Positions 51,248-58,800 of a stretch of 64,000 bases of DNA are shown here, one piece after another (the first letter of the stretch is position 1; every line of letters begins with the position of its first letter). The stretch comes from Candidatus Zhuqueibacterota bacterium (lineage in GTDB: Bacteria > Zhuqueibacterota > Zhuqueibacteria > Residuimicrobiales > Oceaniaggregativiventaceae), in assembly GCA_014728115.1 (NCBI GenBank), contig WJME01000033.1, positions 1-64,000 of the forward strand, in the 5' to 3' direction. The position numbers were made by a program, and so were the translations under genes. Under the pieces are notes generated by a model. That model saw nothing but the letters and a program-made list of their open reading frames with translations, did not search any database and was not told the DNA's origin.

Positions 51248-52666
51248 TTAGCCATCGGCTTTACGATCATAAAAAATGTTTCGGGATTCCATCAAGCGGT
51301 AGATTGTTTTCCTGTTCAAGCCCGCTTCATCCGCGACTTTGGTAATGTTACCATTGTGTTTTGTAAGGAGACTGGAAATATAATTTTTTTCAAAATCTTC
51401 TATGATTTTTGATTTGGCTTCTTTAAAGTTCAAATCGCTATCGGTGTCCATCACCACACGCCTTCGTGAAGGACGAATATATTCAGGCAGATCTGAATAA
51501 CGAAGTACAGGATGATTTGACATGACCAACATATGTTGAATCACGCCTTGTAATTCTCTGATATTTCCTGGCCACTCATAATCCTGCAATGCCATCAAAG
51601 TATCAGGTGCGATCTCTTTTATCTCTATGGTAGCAGTCGATGCATACTTTTTTAGAAAATGATAAGCTAGAGCAGGTATTTCTTCCCGACGGTCCCGTAG
51701 TGGTGGGATTTCGATTTGTATCACTTTGAGCCGCCAATAAAGATCTTCCCTCATTTTTCCTTCTTTGATCAACTTTTCAGGATCTTGATTTGTGGCGCTG
51801 AGAACCCGTACATCAATGGATTGCTCTTTAAGGCTGCCTATACGGCGTACTGTACGTTCTTGCAATACTCTTAAGAGTTTATGTTGGGTATCGACCCCCA
51901 CCTCTCCGATTTCATCCAGAAAAATAGTACCTGAATCAGCGGCCTCAAATAGACCGGCCTTTTCACCTGTTGCCCCTGTAAAGGCACCTTTAACATGACC
52001 AAACAACTCGGCCTCCAAGAGATTTCCTGGCAAGGTCCCCACAGCAACCGGAATAAAGGGATTCTCGCGTCGGGGGCTATGGTAATGGATTCCCTGTGCC
52101 ATGACTTCTTTGCCCGTGCCTGATTCTCCAGTGATCAGCACCGTGGTATCTGTACGGGCAACTCGCTTGGCAATTTCAAATATTTTTCGCATGACCGGGC
52201 TGGTACTCACAGCTCCGTAAAACTCGCCATCTTCGGATGCATTCAGGCGATTTTTCAAATCAACATTTTCGCGTTGAACCGTAGCAAACTTGATCGCTCT
52301 CTGAATAGGTAACAGAATATCTTGAGTGGTTTGCACTTTTTGAATAAAGTCAAAAGCCCCCTTTTTGAATGCTTCTACAGCGTTGGGTACAGTCCCATAT
52401 GCAGTATAGAGCAGCACCACAGAATCCGGGTCTAAGCGCTTGGATTCTTCAAGTACACTGATCCCATCATTTTCTGAATCCATTCGTAAATCGGTCAGGA
52501 CCACCAGTGGCCGATCGCGTTCGATGATTTCAATTCCTTCTGCCGCAGAAGTGGCGGTTAGACATTTGAAATCATTTTTTTTGAGCAATCTTACCAGGGT
52601 TTCCAAAACTTTGGTGTCATCGTCGATAACCAATATTTTGTCCGAGTTTTTAAAACTGTCATTCAT
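51248..52666 (-). CDS. NtrC-family sigma-54-dependent response regulator
   Basis: 472 residues with three domains. Receiver at about 10-125 ('KILVIDDDTKVLETL', phospho-acceptor Asp near residue 59 in 'VVLTDLRMD'), AAA+ activator at about 165-395 (Walker A 'LITGESGTGKEVMAQGIHYHS', the sigma-54 contact loop 'VKGAFTGATGEKAG', Walker B 'GTIFLDEIGEV', 'WPGNIRELQGVI'), and a Fis-type helix-turn-helix at about 425-470 ('NGNITKVADEAGLNRKTIYRLMESRNI'). It drives open-complex formation by RNA polymerase with sigma-54. Encoded after two histidine kinases in one operon and next to the exopolysaccharide promoter, its likely target. An alternative GTG start lies one codon earlier. Confidence 0.93.
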   Translation of the reverse strand: MNDSFKNSDKILVIDDDTKVLETLVRLLKKNDFKCLTATSAAEGIEIIERDRPLVVLTDLRMDSENDGISVLEESKRLDPDSVVLLYTAYGTVPNAVEAFKKGAFDFIQKVQTTQDILLPIQRAIKFATVQRENVDLKNRLNASEDGEFYGAVSTSPVMRKIFEIAKRVARTDTTVLITGESGTGKEVMAQGIHYHSPRRENPFIPVAVGTLPGNLLEAELFGHVKGAFTGATGEKAGLFEAADSGTIFLDEIGEVGVDTQHKLLRVLQERTVRRIGSLKEQSIDVRVLSATNQDPEKLIKEGKMREDLYWRLKVIQIEIPPLRDRREEIPALAYHFLKKYASTATIEIKEIAPDTLMALQDYEWPGNIRELQGVIQHMLVMSNHPVLRYSDLPEYIRPSRRRVVMDTDSDLNFKEAKSKIIEDFEKNYISSLLTKHNGNITKVADEAGLNRKTIYRLMESRNIFYDRKADG

Positions 52667-52678
52667 CACATCATTCCT

Positions 52679-53707
52679 TCATTTTTCCGATTTTGGCAGA
52701 TAAATCGAGACTGTGGTGCCTTTTTTAACCTCACTGTTGACAAGAATATCGCCGTCATGATTCGCAATAATCCCATAACTGACCGTCAAACCCAACCCAA
52801 TAAATCCTCGTCCCTTTGTTGTAAAAAACGGTTCAAATATTTTAGCAAGGTTCCCTGTAGGGATACCCTTTCCTTGATCTTTTATATCAATGCGCACATA
52901 TTGAGGGTAGTATTTATCTTCCAGTGTGCAGACCTTCAAGCACCCTCCTTGCGTCATGGATTCAAGTGAATTTTTCAAAAAATTAATCAACGCTTGCTCT
53001 AGGATGATTTCGTTTCCTTTAATAAAGGGCACTCGGGGATGCAAATTCATCTCAATAGAAACATCATCATGTGTATTGAGCAATTTGCTCAGCTCTACAG
53101 ACTTTTCAACGATTTCATTAATATTTACCAACGTAAAATCATCTCTATTATGAGGGCTAAACGACTCGAGAGCATTGGTAATCAAAGAGAGTGTATATAT
53201 CTCTTCTTGCAATTCTTCAAGTTCCTTCCGCAAACGAGGAATATCCTGCTCCGTCCAATCTTCCATTAAAAGGCAGCCGACCTGGTTGAGCATTGCAGCC
53301 ATAGGACTATTAAAAGTGTGTACGATATGTGCTGCCAACTCGGCCAGTGTCTGCATTTTATGTACGAGTCCGTTACGTTGTTTGGAGGAGCTCAACGTAA
53401 TGTCAAAGATCTGCAGCTTTACGCCGTCAATTTGCCGATGCTTAACGCAAGGTGAAAAATGGAGTTCTAGCCACCCAGAATGTTGTTCATCAAATTGTAC
53501 GGGAACAGTATGAACAGAAGATTTGCCTTTTTCGAGGGTAGCCTCGCATTCGTAACGCAAAACATGCTGCCAAAGATTCGGTAAAGCTTCTGAGATCGGG
53601 TGTCCGACTTGCAAAGAAGCAGGCTGCCAGGGAATCAGGTCACCATTTTCAACACTTTTGATACAAAATTCTGCATCAAGCTCAATTATCGTCGAATCTC
53701 GAGTCAA
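52679..53707 (-). CDS. Cytoplasmic sensor histidine kinase
   Basis: 342 residues without membrane segments. The first 115 residues are PAS-like; the DHp helix is 'KMQTLAELAAHIVHTFNSPMAAMLNQVGCLL' with His in HTFNSP as the phospho-acceptor; the ATP domain shows the N box 'ILEQALINFLKNSLESM', G1 'IDIKDQGKGIP', F box 'IFEPFFTTKGRGFIGLGLTVSYGII' and 'GTTVSIYLP'. It is of the HPK4-like type common for NtrB partners. TTG start at 53707 is supported by AGGAGAG four bases upstream. It sits ten bases before the NtrC-type gene and is its obvious partner. Confidence 0.9.
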   Translation of the reverse strand: MTRDSTIIELDAEFCIKSVENGDLIPWQPASLQVGHPISEALPNLWQHVLRYECEATLEKGKSSVHTVPVQFDEQHSGWLELHFSPCVKHRQIDGVKLQIFDITLSSSKQRNGLVHKMQTLAELAAHIVHTFNSPMAAMLNQVGCLLMEDWTEQDIPRLRKELEELQEEIYTLSLITNALESFSPHNRDDFTLVNINEIVEKSVELSKLLNTHDDVSIEMNLHPRVPFIKGNEIILEQALINFLKNSLESMTQGGCLKVCTLEDKYYPQYVRIDIKDQGKGIPTGNLAKIFEPFFTTKGRGFIGLGLTVSYGIIANHDGDILVNSEVKKGTTVSIYLPKSEK

Positions 53708-53722
53708 TTTCTCTCCTATTGA

Positions 53723-55549
53723 TTAATCCTGTGTAAATGGCAAGGTGACTACAAATCTTGTTCCCTCGTTTTTGACGCTTTCGACATTGATCGTCCCATT
53801 ATGATAAACTATGGCAGTTTGAACAATAGTTAGACCCAATCCTGCATCTCTTTGATCTTTGGTAGATTTAAAGGGTTCAAAGATGAGATGTTGCAGCGAT
53901 TTAGGTATTTCTGCACCGGTATTGAACACGATGATTCGGTACTGTTTTAGTTTATGATCGATAATCATCTCTATATCCATGACGCCATCCGGAGTAGCAG
54001 CTTCCAGGGCATTGATCAAAAGCTCGCGCAACGCGCTTTCCAAATGGGGTTCACTGCAGCGAAGGAGGGCTTTTTCCTTGGGCAGATTCGTGTTAATTTT
54101 GACAGTTTTGCTCAAATGATGCATATTTATTATCAGCAGTGCATTATCTAAAATCGCCACAAGATCGTGTTCTTTCAAATCTCCTTCTTTGGGTATTTTC
54201 AGGCCCCCGATTCTTTTAGTGAACGATTGTATCTCTTGTACCAAATTCTGAACAGCTGCCACTTTACTAGAAAAATCATGGATATCATTTACAGAAAACA
54301 GGTCGCTTCTCATATAATCGAGTTGAGTACAGAGCGGATGAAGTATATTATTAAAATGATGTATCGCTGGTCCTGCAAAGTCACTAAGCGCTTTTTGTTT
54401 TTGCCGCTGTATCATTTTTTCCGGTGCAATATCACTTTGCTCCCCTATGACAAGTACGGTAGACAATCCTGAGATATTATCAAGAGGAATACATCGATGC
54501 CGGAACAAGGCATCGTGATCATCTTTTCCAAACGGGCCGGTATGTTCAACGACCTGTTCCTTTCCTGTTTCCCAGCAATCTTTTACCGCGTTTTTCAACT
54601 GAGAATACATTTTAAAAGGCTGAAATGCAAACAGCGACTGCCCGATAACGATCTCTTTGGTGCGATCCAAGAGTTTCAGTCCCTTTTGATTCACCATCAA
54701 AAGAGAATCATTTCGGTCAATAACATACAATGGGTGAGGAATGGCATGAAGAATGTTTTCGTAAAACGAAGATAAAAGTATTGAATGATTGAAATCATGT
54801 TCTAACATTTTATTCACTTTGACAGAGTCTTTTCCAAATACCAAACACTGAACAATATGTCCATTGGCATCCTTGATCGCCTGAGCTTTCACACAATAAG
54901 GTCGTTCTTCCGTTATCGGAGTTTTCTGGTTGAACCATTCTTCTGCAGGACAGGAGGGGCATGGAGAATTCAAGTCATATAGTAATTGATAACAATGGTG
55001 GACCGAAAAATCACCCATTTCTGAATAGCGCTTATGAAATCCTTTACTCACCCATTGGATACGATAATCTGAATCGATGAGAAAGAGAACAGAAGGATGA
55101 TCTTCGAGCATCAGTTTTATCTCTCTATCATTTTCTTGTCTTACAGGTTGTTGAAACCGGGTATTGTATTTATTGCCCATCAAGATAGCGACCCCCTGTA
55201 ACTGTTTGTCGAAAGATATTGGAATCATTTCAACATGACAAACTTGAGGAGCATGTGGAGTAAATGCCAATCTTGTGCATATATTGCTCCAATGAGCACC
55301 GGTAGCCATAACCATGCGCCAGATATCCAGTAAACCACTCGCTCGCAAGACCACGTCTGTGCGCAATGATTTTCCTAAAAGTTGTTCGGGGGCAAGACCG
55401 GTAAAATCTTTTTGACGTTCGTTGGCCCAAAAGATTTCGCCACCAGCATTTATCAACATACAACCAAGGGAAAGTTTTGCCAGAACCTGGGGAGAAAAGT
55501 CCATCACAGTGAAGGCAGGCCGCCGGTCCTGGGTATCCGTCTTTTGCAT
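53723..55549 (-). CDS. Multi-PAS sensor histidine kinase
   Basis: 608 residues, soluble. Three PAS-like domains (about 15-130, 150-250 and 270-375); the second carries 'HHCYQLLYDLNSPCPSCPAEEW', a paired-cysteine motif seen in PAS domains that may bind metal or respond to redox. DHp region 'ALSDFAGPAIHHFNNILHPLCTQL' has a double histidine; ATP domain with 'LESALRELLINALEA', 'IIVFNTGAEIP', 'IFEPFKSTKDQRDAGLGLTIVQTAIVYHNG' and 'GTRFVVTLP'. The DHp motif is close to that of the next kinase. ATG at 55549 chosen, with AGGA upstream. First gene of the three-gene regulatory operon. Confidence 0.88.
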   Translation of the reverse strand: MQKTDTQDRRPAFTVMDFSPQVLAKLSLGCMLINAGGEIFWANERQKDFTGLAPEQLLGKSLRTDVVLRASGLLDIWRMVMATGAHWSNICTRLAFTPHAPQVCHVEMIPISFDKQLQGVAILMGNKYNTRFQQPVRQENDREIKLMLEDHPSVLFLIDSDYRIQWVSKGFHKRYSEMGDFSVHHCYQLLYDLNSPCPSCPAEEWFNQKTPITEERPYCVKAQAIKDANGHIVQCLVFGKDSVKVNKMLEHDFNHSILLSSFYENILHAIPHPLYVIDRNDSLLMVNQKGLKLLDRTKEIVIGQSLFAFQPFKMYSQLKNAVKDCWETGKEQVVEHTGPFGKDDHDALFRHRCIPLDNISGLSTVLVIGEQSDIAPEKMIQRQKQKALSDFAGPAIHHFNNILHPLCTQLDYMRSDLFSVNDIHDFSSKVAAVQNLVQEIQSFTKRIGGLKIPKEGDLKEHDLVAILDNALLIINMHHLSKTVKINTNLPKEKALLRCSEPHLESALRELLINALEAATPDGVMDIEMIIDHKLKQYRIIVFNTGAEIPKSLQHLIFEPFKSTKDQRDAGLGLTIVQTAIVYHNGTINVESVKNEGTRFVVTLPFTQD

Positions 55550-55617
55550 CAAATCATCCTATTTACTCGATGCGGCCTGGCGGTGCCTGAACCGGGGGGA
55601 GCTAAAACAATGCAGGC

Positions 55618-55631
55618 GTGTTATGTAACAC
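55618..55631. repeat. Inverted repeat over the kinase-operon start site
   Basis: GTGTTA-TG-TAACAC, six-base arms and a two-base centre, lying just downstream of the -10 element at 55636-55641 on the minus strand. Its position over the expected transcription start fits an operator, but the sequence matches no regulator I can name. Confidence 0.4.
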
Positions 55632-55635
55632 AATT

Positions 55636-55664
55636 AATATAGTATTTTTGTCCCGTTAAAGCAA
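55636..55664 (-). promoter_or_regulatory. Sigma-70 promoter of the kinase-regulator operon
   Basis: Minus strand: -35 TTGCTT (55659-55664), 17-base spacer, -10 TATATT (55636-55641). Leader of about 80 bases to the kinase ATG. Confidence 0.5.
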
Positions 55665-55736
55665 CATTTTTTTAAAAAAACAGGGCAATTTCTTTCGAAT
55701 GAGGCACCTCTGCCCCAGTTGGTTCAAGAATTTTTC

Positions 55737-55765
55737 TTGATATAGTGTCTTTTTTGCACTACAAT
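55737..55765 (+). promoter_or_regulatory. Sigma-70 promoter of ylxR-ylxQ
   Basis: -35 TTGATA (55737-55742), 17-base spacer, -10 TACAAT (55760-55765); the ylxR ATG follows at 55799. A good match for a housekeeping promoter, and it shows that these genes are expressed independently here. Confidence 0.68.
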
Positions 55766-55798
55766 AGATCCTATTATCAATCAGACAAGAGTATGTAA

Positions 55799-56074
55799 AT
55801 GCATATGCCGGAACGCAGCTGTATTGTTTGCAGACAAAAAACAAGCAAATACTCATTGCTTCGTTTTGTACTCGAGGATCAAACTCTGATTTTTGATCCT
55901 CGATACAAAGAGTCAGGCCGGGGAGCTTATCTTTGTCCGCAAAAGAGTTGTTTTATCCAGGCGATTCAAAAATTCATTTTTAATAAAGTATTAAAGACGA
56001 AAAAGATACTCATCTCAACAGAATTAATTCAACAGGTGCAATGTCATATCAAAAACAATTGCTCGGATTGCTAG
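55799..56074 (+). CDS. ylxR: YlxR-family (DUF448) RNA-binding protein
   Basis: 91 residues. The family signature is clear: 'PERSCIVCRQKTSKYSLLRFVLE' at the N-terminus with the CxxC-like pair, 'GRGAYLCPQKSCF' in the middle and a basic helix after it. YlxR proteins bind RNA (RNase P RNA in Bacillus) and usually lie between nusA and infB. Here neither neighbour is present. The start could also be the second ATG at 55805. Overlaps ylxQ by 34 bases. Confidence 0.9.
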   Translation: MHMPERSCIVCRQKTSKYSLLRFVLEDQTLIFDPRYKESGRGAYLCPQKSCFIQAIQKFIFNKVLKTKKILISTELIQQVQCHIKNNCSDC

Positions 56075-56376
56075 GTCTGGCTTTGCGGGCCGGCAAGCTC
56101 GAAATTGGTCGGGATGCTGTGGAAAGATCTGTTCATGCTCAGACAGCGTCGTTGGTCCTTTTAGCTTATGATGCAAAAAATCAAAGCGAAAAATTTGCAG
56201 AGAAAATAAAATGCGCATCCATACCGGTCAGGCGCTGCAGGATTTCTAAAACTCAGCTTGGCAGTCTCTTTCATAAAGATCATGTGGCTCAAATCGCGGT
56301 TCTCGATGCAAATTTTTCAAGAGGAATGATCGATCTCATCGATAGAGGGTCGGGGGATAAATCTTTTCAAAAGTAA
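56041..56376 (+). CDS. ylxQ: L7Ae/L30e-family ribosomal-like protein YlxQ
   Basis: 111 residues with the L7Ae fold: 'KQLLGLLGLALRAGKLEIGRDAVERSVHAQTASLVLLAYDA', 'PVRRCRISKTQLGSLFHKDHVAQIAVLDANFSRGMIDLI'. It binds kink-turn RNA in related proteins. Coupled to ylxR as in the standard nusA-ylxR-ylxQ-infB order, but here the pair stands alone. Its last 60 bases overlap the convergent queT-like gene. Confidence 0.87.
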   Translation: MSYQKQLLGLLGLALRAGKLEIGRDAVERSVHAQTASLVLLAYDAKNQSEKFAEKIKCASIPVRRCRISKTQLGSLFHKDHVAQIAVLDANFSRGMIDLIDRGSGDKSFQK

Positions 56377-56829
56377 CCACAAAAGAGGCAATCCCAAGCC
56401 ATAACAACTGATCACTTGTCCCACCCCAATCCATCCGGCGGTGATCAAATAAGGCATATCTGCCAGGATGTGCAAATACAGACTCACCCCCAGTGCATTA
56501 AAGATAACAGGAGGCAAGGGTGCGAGCCAGGGCTTGCCGAATCGAGCCAGATAACGCGTGCTCAGGGCAGCCATCAAAGTGATAAAACTTCCCCCAAAGA
56601 TATCGATCAACCCGAATCCCCCGAAAATATTTGCTGCCATGCAACCAAAGTAGAGTCCCCAAATGGTTTGAGGAAAAAGATAAGGAAGCACAGTCAATGA
56701 TTCAGCCAACCGTGCCTGAACCGGACCATAACTCATTGGGGCCAGCCATATGGTCAATGCAGCATATAAAGCTCCAACCATACCCGAAAGAGCAATACTC
56801 TTGTTGCGTTCTTTGGATTGTTTCATCAT
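56317..56829 (-). CDS. queT: QueT-family transporter (ECF substrate-binding component-like)
   Basis: A 170-residue membrane protein with about five to six helices. 'SIALSGMVGALYAALTIWLAPMSYGPVQARLAESLTVLPYLFPQTIWGLYFGCMAANIFGG' is the characteristic QueT block. QueT proteins import queuosine precursors, usually with the ECF energising module. No preQ1 riboswitch can be placed, because only nine bases separate it from the upstream gene. The 3' end overlaps ylxQ. Confidence 0.85.
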   Translation of the reverse strand: MMKQSKERNKSIALSGMVGALYAALTIWLAPMSYGPVQARLAESLTVLPYLFPQTIWGLYFGCMAANIFGGFGLIDIFGGSFITLMAALSTRYLARFGKPWLAPLPPVIFNALGVSLYLHILADMPYLITAGWIGVGQVISCYGLGLPLLWLLLKRFIPRPSIDEIDHSS

Positions 56830-56838
56830 AAAGATTTC

Positions 56839-57726
56839 TCAATTTTTTCTGGGAAAATTATTCCGGATATACATTTGAGGTAACAAGATTCCGGTCACGA
56901 TAAACAAAAGTCCGAGCAAAGAATTCATAGAGATGGATTCGCCTAAAATCGTTTTGATAAATAAAAGGGACAAAAAAGGCACCAAATAGACAAAGTAACT
57001 GATTTCGGCTGTATTTCTCGCGAGGGAAAGTGCTTTTTGCCATAGCAAAAACGTGATCCCCATTTCAAAAAATCCTACATAGATGGACGCCAAGCCCGCA
57101 TTCAGGCCAGGCCACTGGAATGAGGCAAAGGTCTTGGTGATCAAGAAAAGCGGTAAAAGTCCGCCGGTAAAATGAAGCAACAGCTTTACCTGCGGTTCCA
57201 ATTTTGAGCGGGTACTAAACAGCCAATATAACGCCCAAATGATCGCACTACCCAAGCCAAAGGGGATCCCCTGCCATTGAGTCCATTGCCCCGCTGTACC
57301 GATCAAAAGTGTACCGATAAATCCGAATACCAGCCCGATGACCTGGATTCCTTTTAACCGATGTCCGAGAACAGGAATTGAAAAAATCACCAACCAGATC
57401 GGCCAGGTATAGTTCAAAGCCTGGGCCTCCTGAGCTGGCAGCTTTTCATAAGCTTTGAACAAAATGATATAATAGGCAACTGGATTGAGCAGTCCCATGC
57501 ACAAATGTATGCAGATCTGACCGGGAGAAACACCGTTCAGCTTTTTTCTCTGTATCAAAAACACAAAAAGCAAAACAGACCATGAGGACAATGAAGCATA
57601 AAGTAAAAGCTGATAGACATCGAGGTCACGCAGGGCTACTTTAAAAGCTGTTGCCACGGTTGACCATAATAGCACTGCCGCACCTGTATAAAAGAAAGCC
57701 TGCTGTCTTTTATGAGCCAGGGTCAT
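56839..57726 (-). CDS. EamA/DMT-family transporter
   Basis: A 295-residue protein with ten predicted membrane helices arranged as two EamA repeats: 'AAVLLWSTVATAFKVALRDLDVYQLLLYASLSSWSVLLFVFLI' and the second half 'GIPFGLGSAIIWALYWLFSTRS'. The pattern fits export of amino acids or small metabolites; the actual substrate is not known. Nine bases upstream of the queT-like gene, so the two may be co-transcribed. Confidence 0.87.
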   Translation of the reverse strand: MTLAHKRQQAFFYTGAAVLLWSTVATAFKVALRDLDVYQLLLYASLSSWSVLLFVFLIQRKKLNGVSPGQICIHLCMGLLNPVAYYIILFKAYEKLPAQEAQALNYTWPIWLVIFSIPVLGHRLKGIQVIGLVFGFIGTLLIGTAGQWTQWQGIPFGLGSAIIWALYWLFSTRSKLEPQVKLLLHFTGGLLPLFLITKTFASFQWPGLNAGLASIYVGFFEMGITFLLWQKALSLARNTAEISYFVYLVPFLSLLFIKTILGESISMNSLLGLLFIVTGILLPQMYIRNNFPRKN

Positions 57727-57727
57727 T

Positions 57728-57925
57728 CTAAAAAAGACCGCGGATGATCAGCAACATTCCCAGAATCATCAGAGGAATACCTATAATCATTCCAATAATC
57801 GTAGCGCTGACGAGAAACCCGAACATGAGAAAAACGATTCCCAATACCAAAGCGACCAGATGACCTGTCAAAGACAACAAGCCCGCTGCAAATTGCCATA
57901 GCATTTTAAATGGCCATAGGATCAT
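57728..57925 (-). CDS. Small membrane protein
   Basis: 65 residues, almost wholly hydrophobic with two to three membrane helices ('HLVALVLGIVFLMFGFLVSATIIGMIIGIPLMILGMLLIIRGLF'). Proteins like this are often annotated as hypothetical. ATGA overlap with rpiB upstream and one base to the EamA gene downstream, so it is read as part of the operon. A shorter version could start at the ATG at 57904. Confidence 0.62.
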   Translation of the reverse strand: MILWPFKMLWQFAAGLLSLTGHLVALVLGIVFLMFGFLVSATIIGMIIGIPLMILGMLLIIRGLF

Positions 57926-58377
57926 GTCTGAGCCTCCTCAAGGTCTTCCGGATGATCGATAAGATATATTCGACGTTCATGACGTCCTGCCTCGAATTCG
58001 GTCGTGAGCCAAGTTTCGACGATTTTTTTGGCCATAGGCCAGGAAATAGTGCGTTCTCCCAAAGAAAGAACATTGGAATCATTATGCTGGCGGGAAAGCC
58101 TTGCAGTCTGTTCACTCCAACACAGAGCACAGCGAATTCCCGATACACGATTTGCTGTTATGGCCTCGCCGTTACCGGATCCCCCCAAAACAATACCCTT
58201 TTCGCATTCTCCCCGGGCCACAGCCTCAGCAGCAGGCCGGACAAAAACAGGATAATCGCATTGTTCGGATGAATGTGTTCCAAAATCGATAACCGTATGC
58301 CCCATTTCTTGCAACAATTTTTCGATTCTTTCTTTATAATCGAATCCTGCATGATCCGATGCAAGTGCTACCTTCAT
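57922..58377 (-). CDS. rpiB: Ribose-5-phosphate isomerase B
   Basis: 151 residues. It interconverts ribose 5-phosphate and ribulose 5-phosphate in the pentose phosphate pathway. 'VALASDHAGFDYKERI', 'VIDFGTHSSEQCDYPVF', 'GIVLGGSGNGEAITANRVSGIRCALCWSEQTARLSRQHNDSNVLSLGERTIS' are the RpiB blocks. The 'GGSGNGE' motif places it in the mycobacterial-type branch, where Glu replaces the catalytic Cys. GGAG before the ATG. The last ten residues form a polar tail. Confidence 0.95.
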   Translation of the reverse strand: MKVALASDHAGFDYKERIEKLLQEMGHTVIDFGTHSSEQCDYPVFVRPAAEAVARGECEKGIVLGGSGNGEAITANRVSGIRCALCWSEQTARLSRQHNDSNVLSLGERTISWPMAKKIVETWLTTEFEAGRHERRIYLIDHPEDLEEAQT

Positions 58378-58387
58378 CTTTCTCCTC

Positions 58388-58657
58388 TCAAGACCTATCG
58401 TTTAAATCTTTCAGAGCTCTCTCTGAAAGTTTGTATTTTTGTACTTTCCCACTGGCCGTCATTGGATAGTCGCTCACAAAAAATACATATTTTGGAATTT
58501 TAAAGCGAGCAATTTTCCCACGGCAGAAATCTCTCACATCCTGCTCCGAAACCGCACCAGGGGTATCGAGTTTAATAAACGCTGCCACTTGCTCGCCAAA
58601 TTTATCGTCAGGCGCAGTTGGGATATTCGCTGTCCCAGAGTGATTTGACCCATGCAA
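58388..58657 (-). pseudogene. Remnant of an AMP-binding acyl-CoA synthetase (C-terminal domain only)
   Basis: Translates to '[61 protein letters not shown]', which is the AMP-binding_C domain of fatty-acyl-CoA synthetases, including the catalytic lysine of 'SGKVQKYKL'. The N-terminal 400 or so residues that bind ATP and acid are absent, and upstream sequence in all frames shows no 'GGENIYP' or 'YTSGTTG' type motif. The reading frame is therefore what remains of a deleted gene. No start with a good ribosome site is evident. Confidence 0.75.
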
Positions 58658-58800
58658 GACTCCTCTTGATTGAAAAAGAATTGCAAAAAATACAAAATCC
58701 AGGCGATCAAATCAACCTTTTATCTGATTTCCATGACCATATGAAATAAATATAACAATCTATATGTTGTTTTAACGAACTGTTAATCAAAGGAGATACC

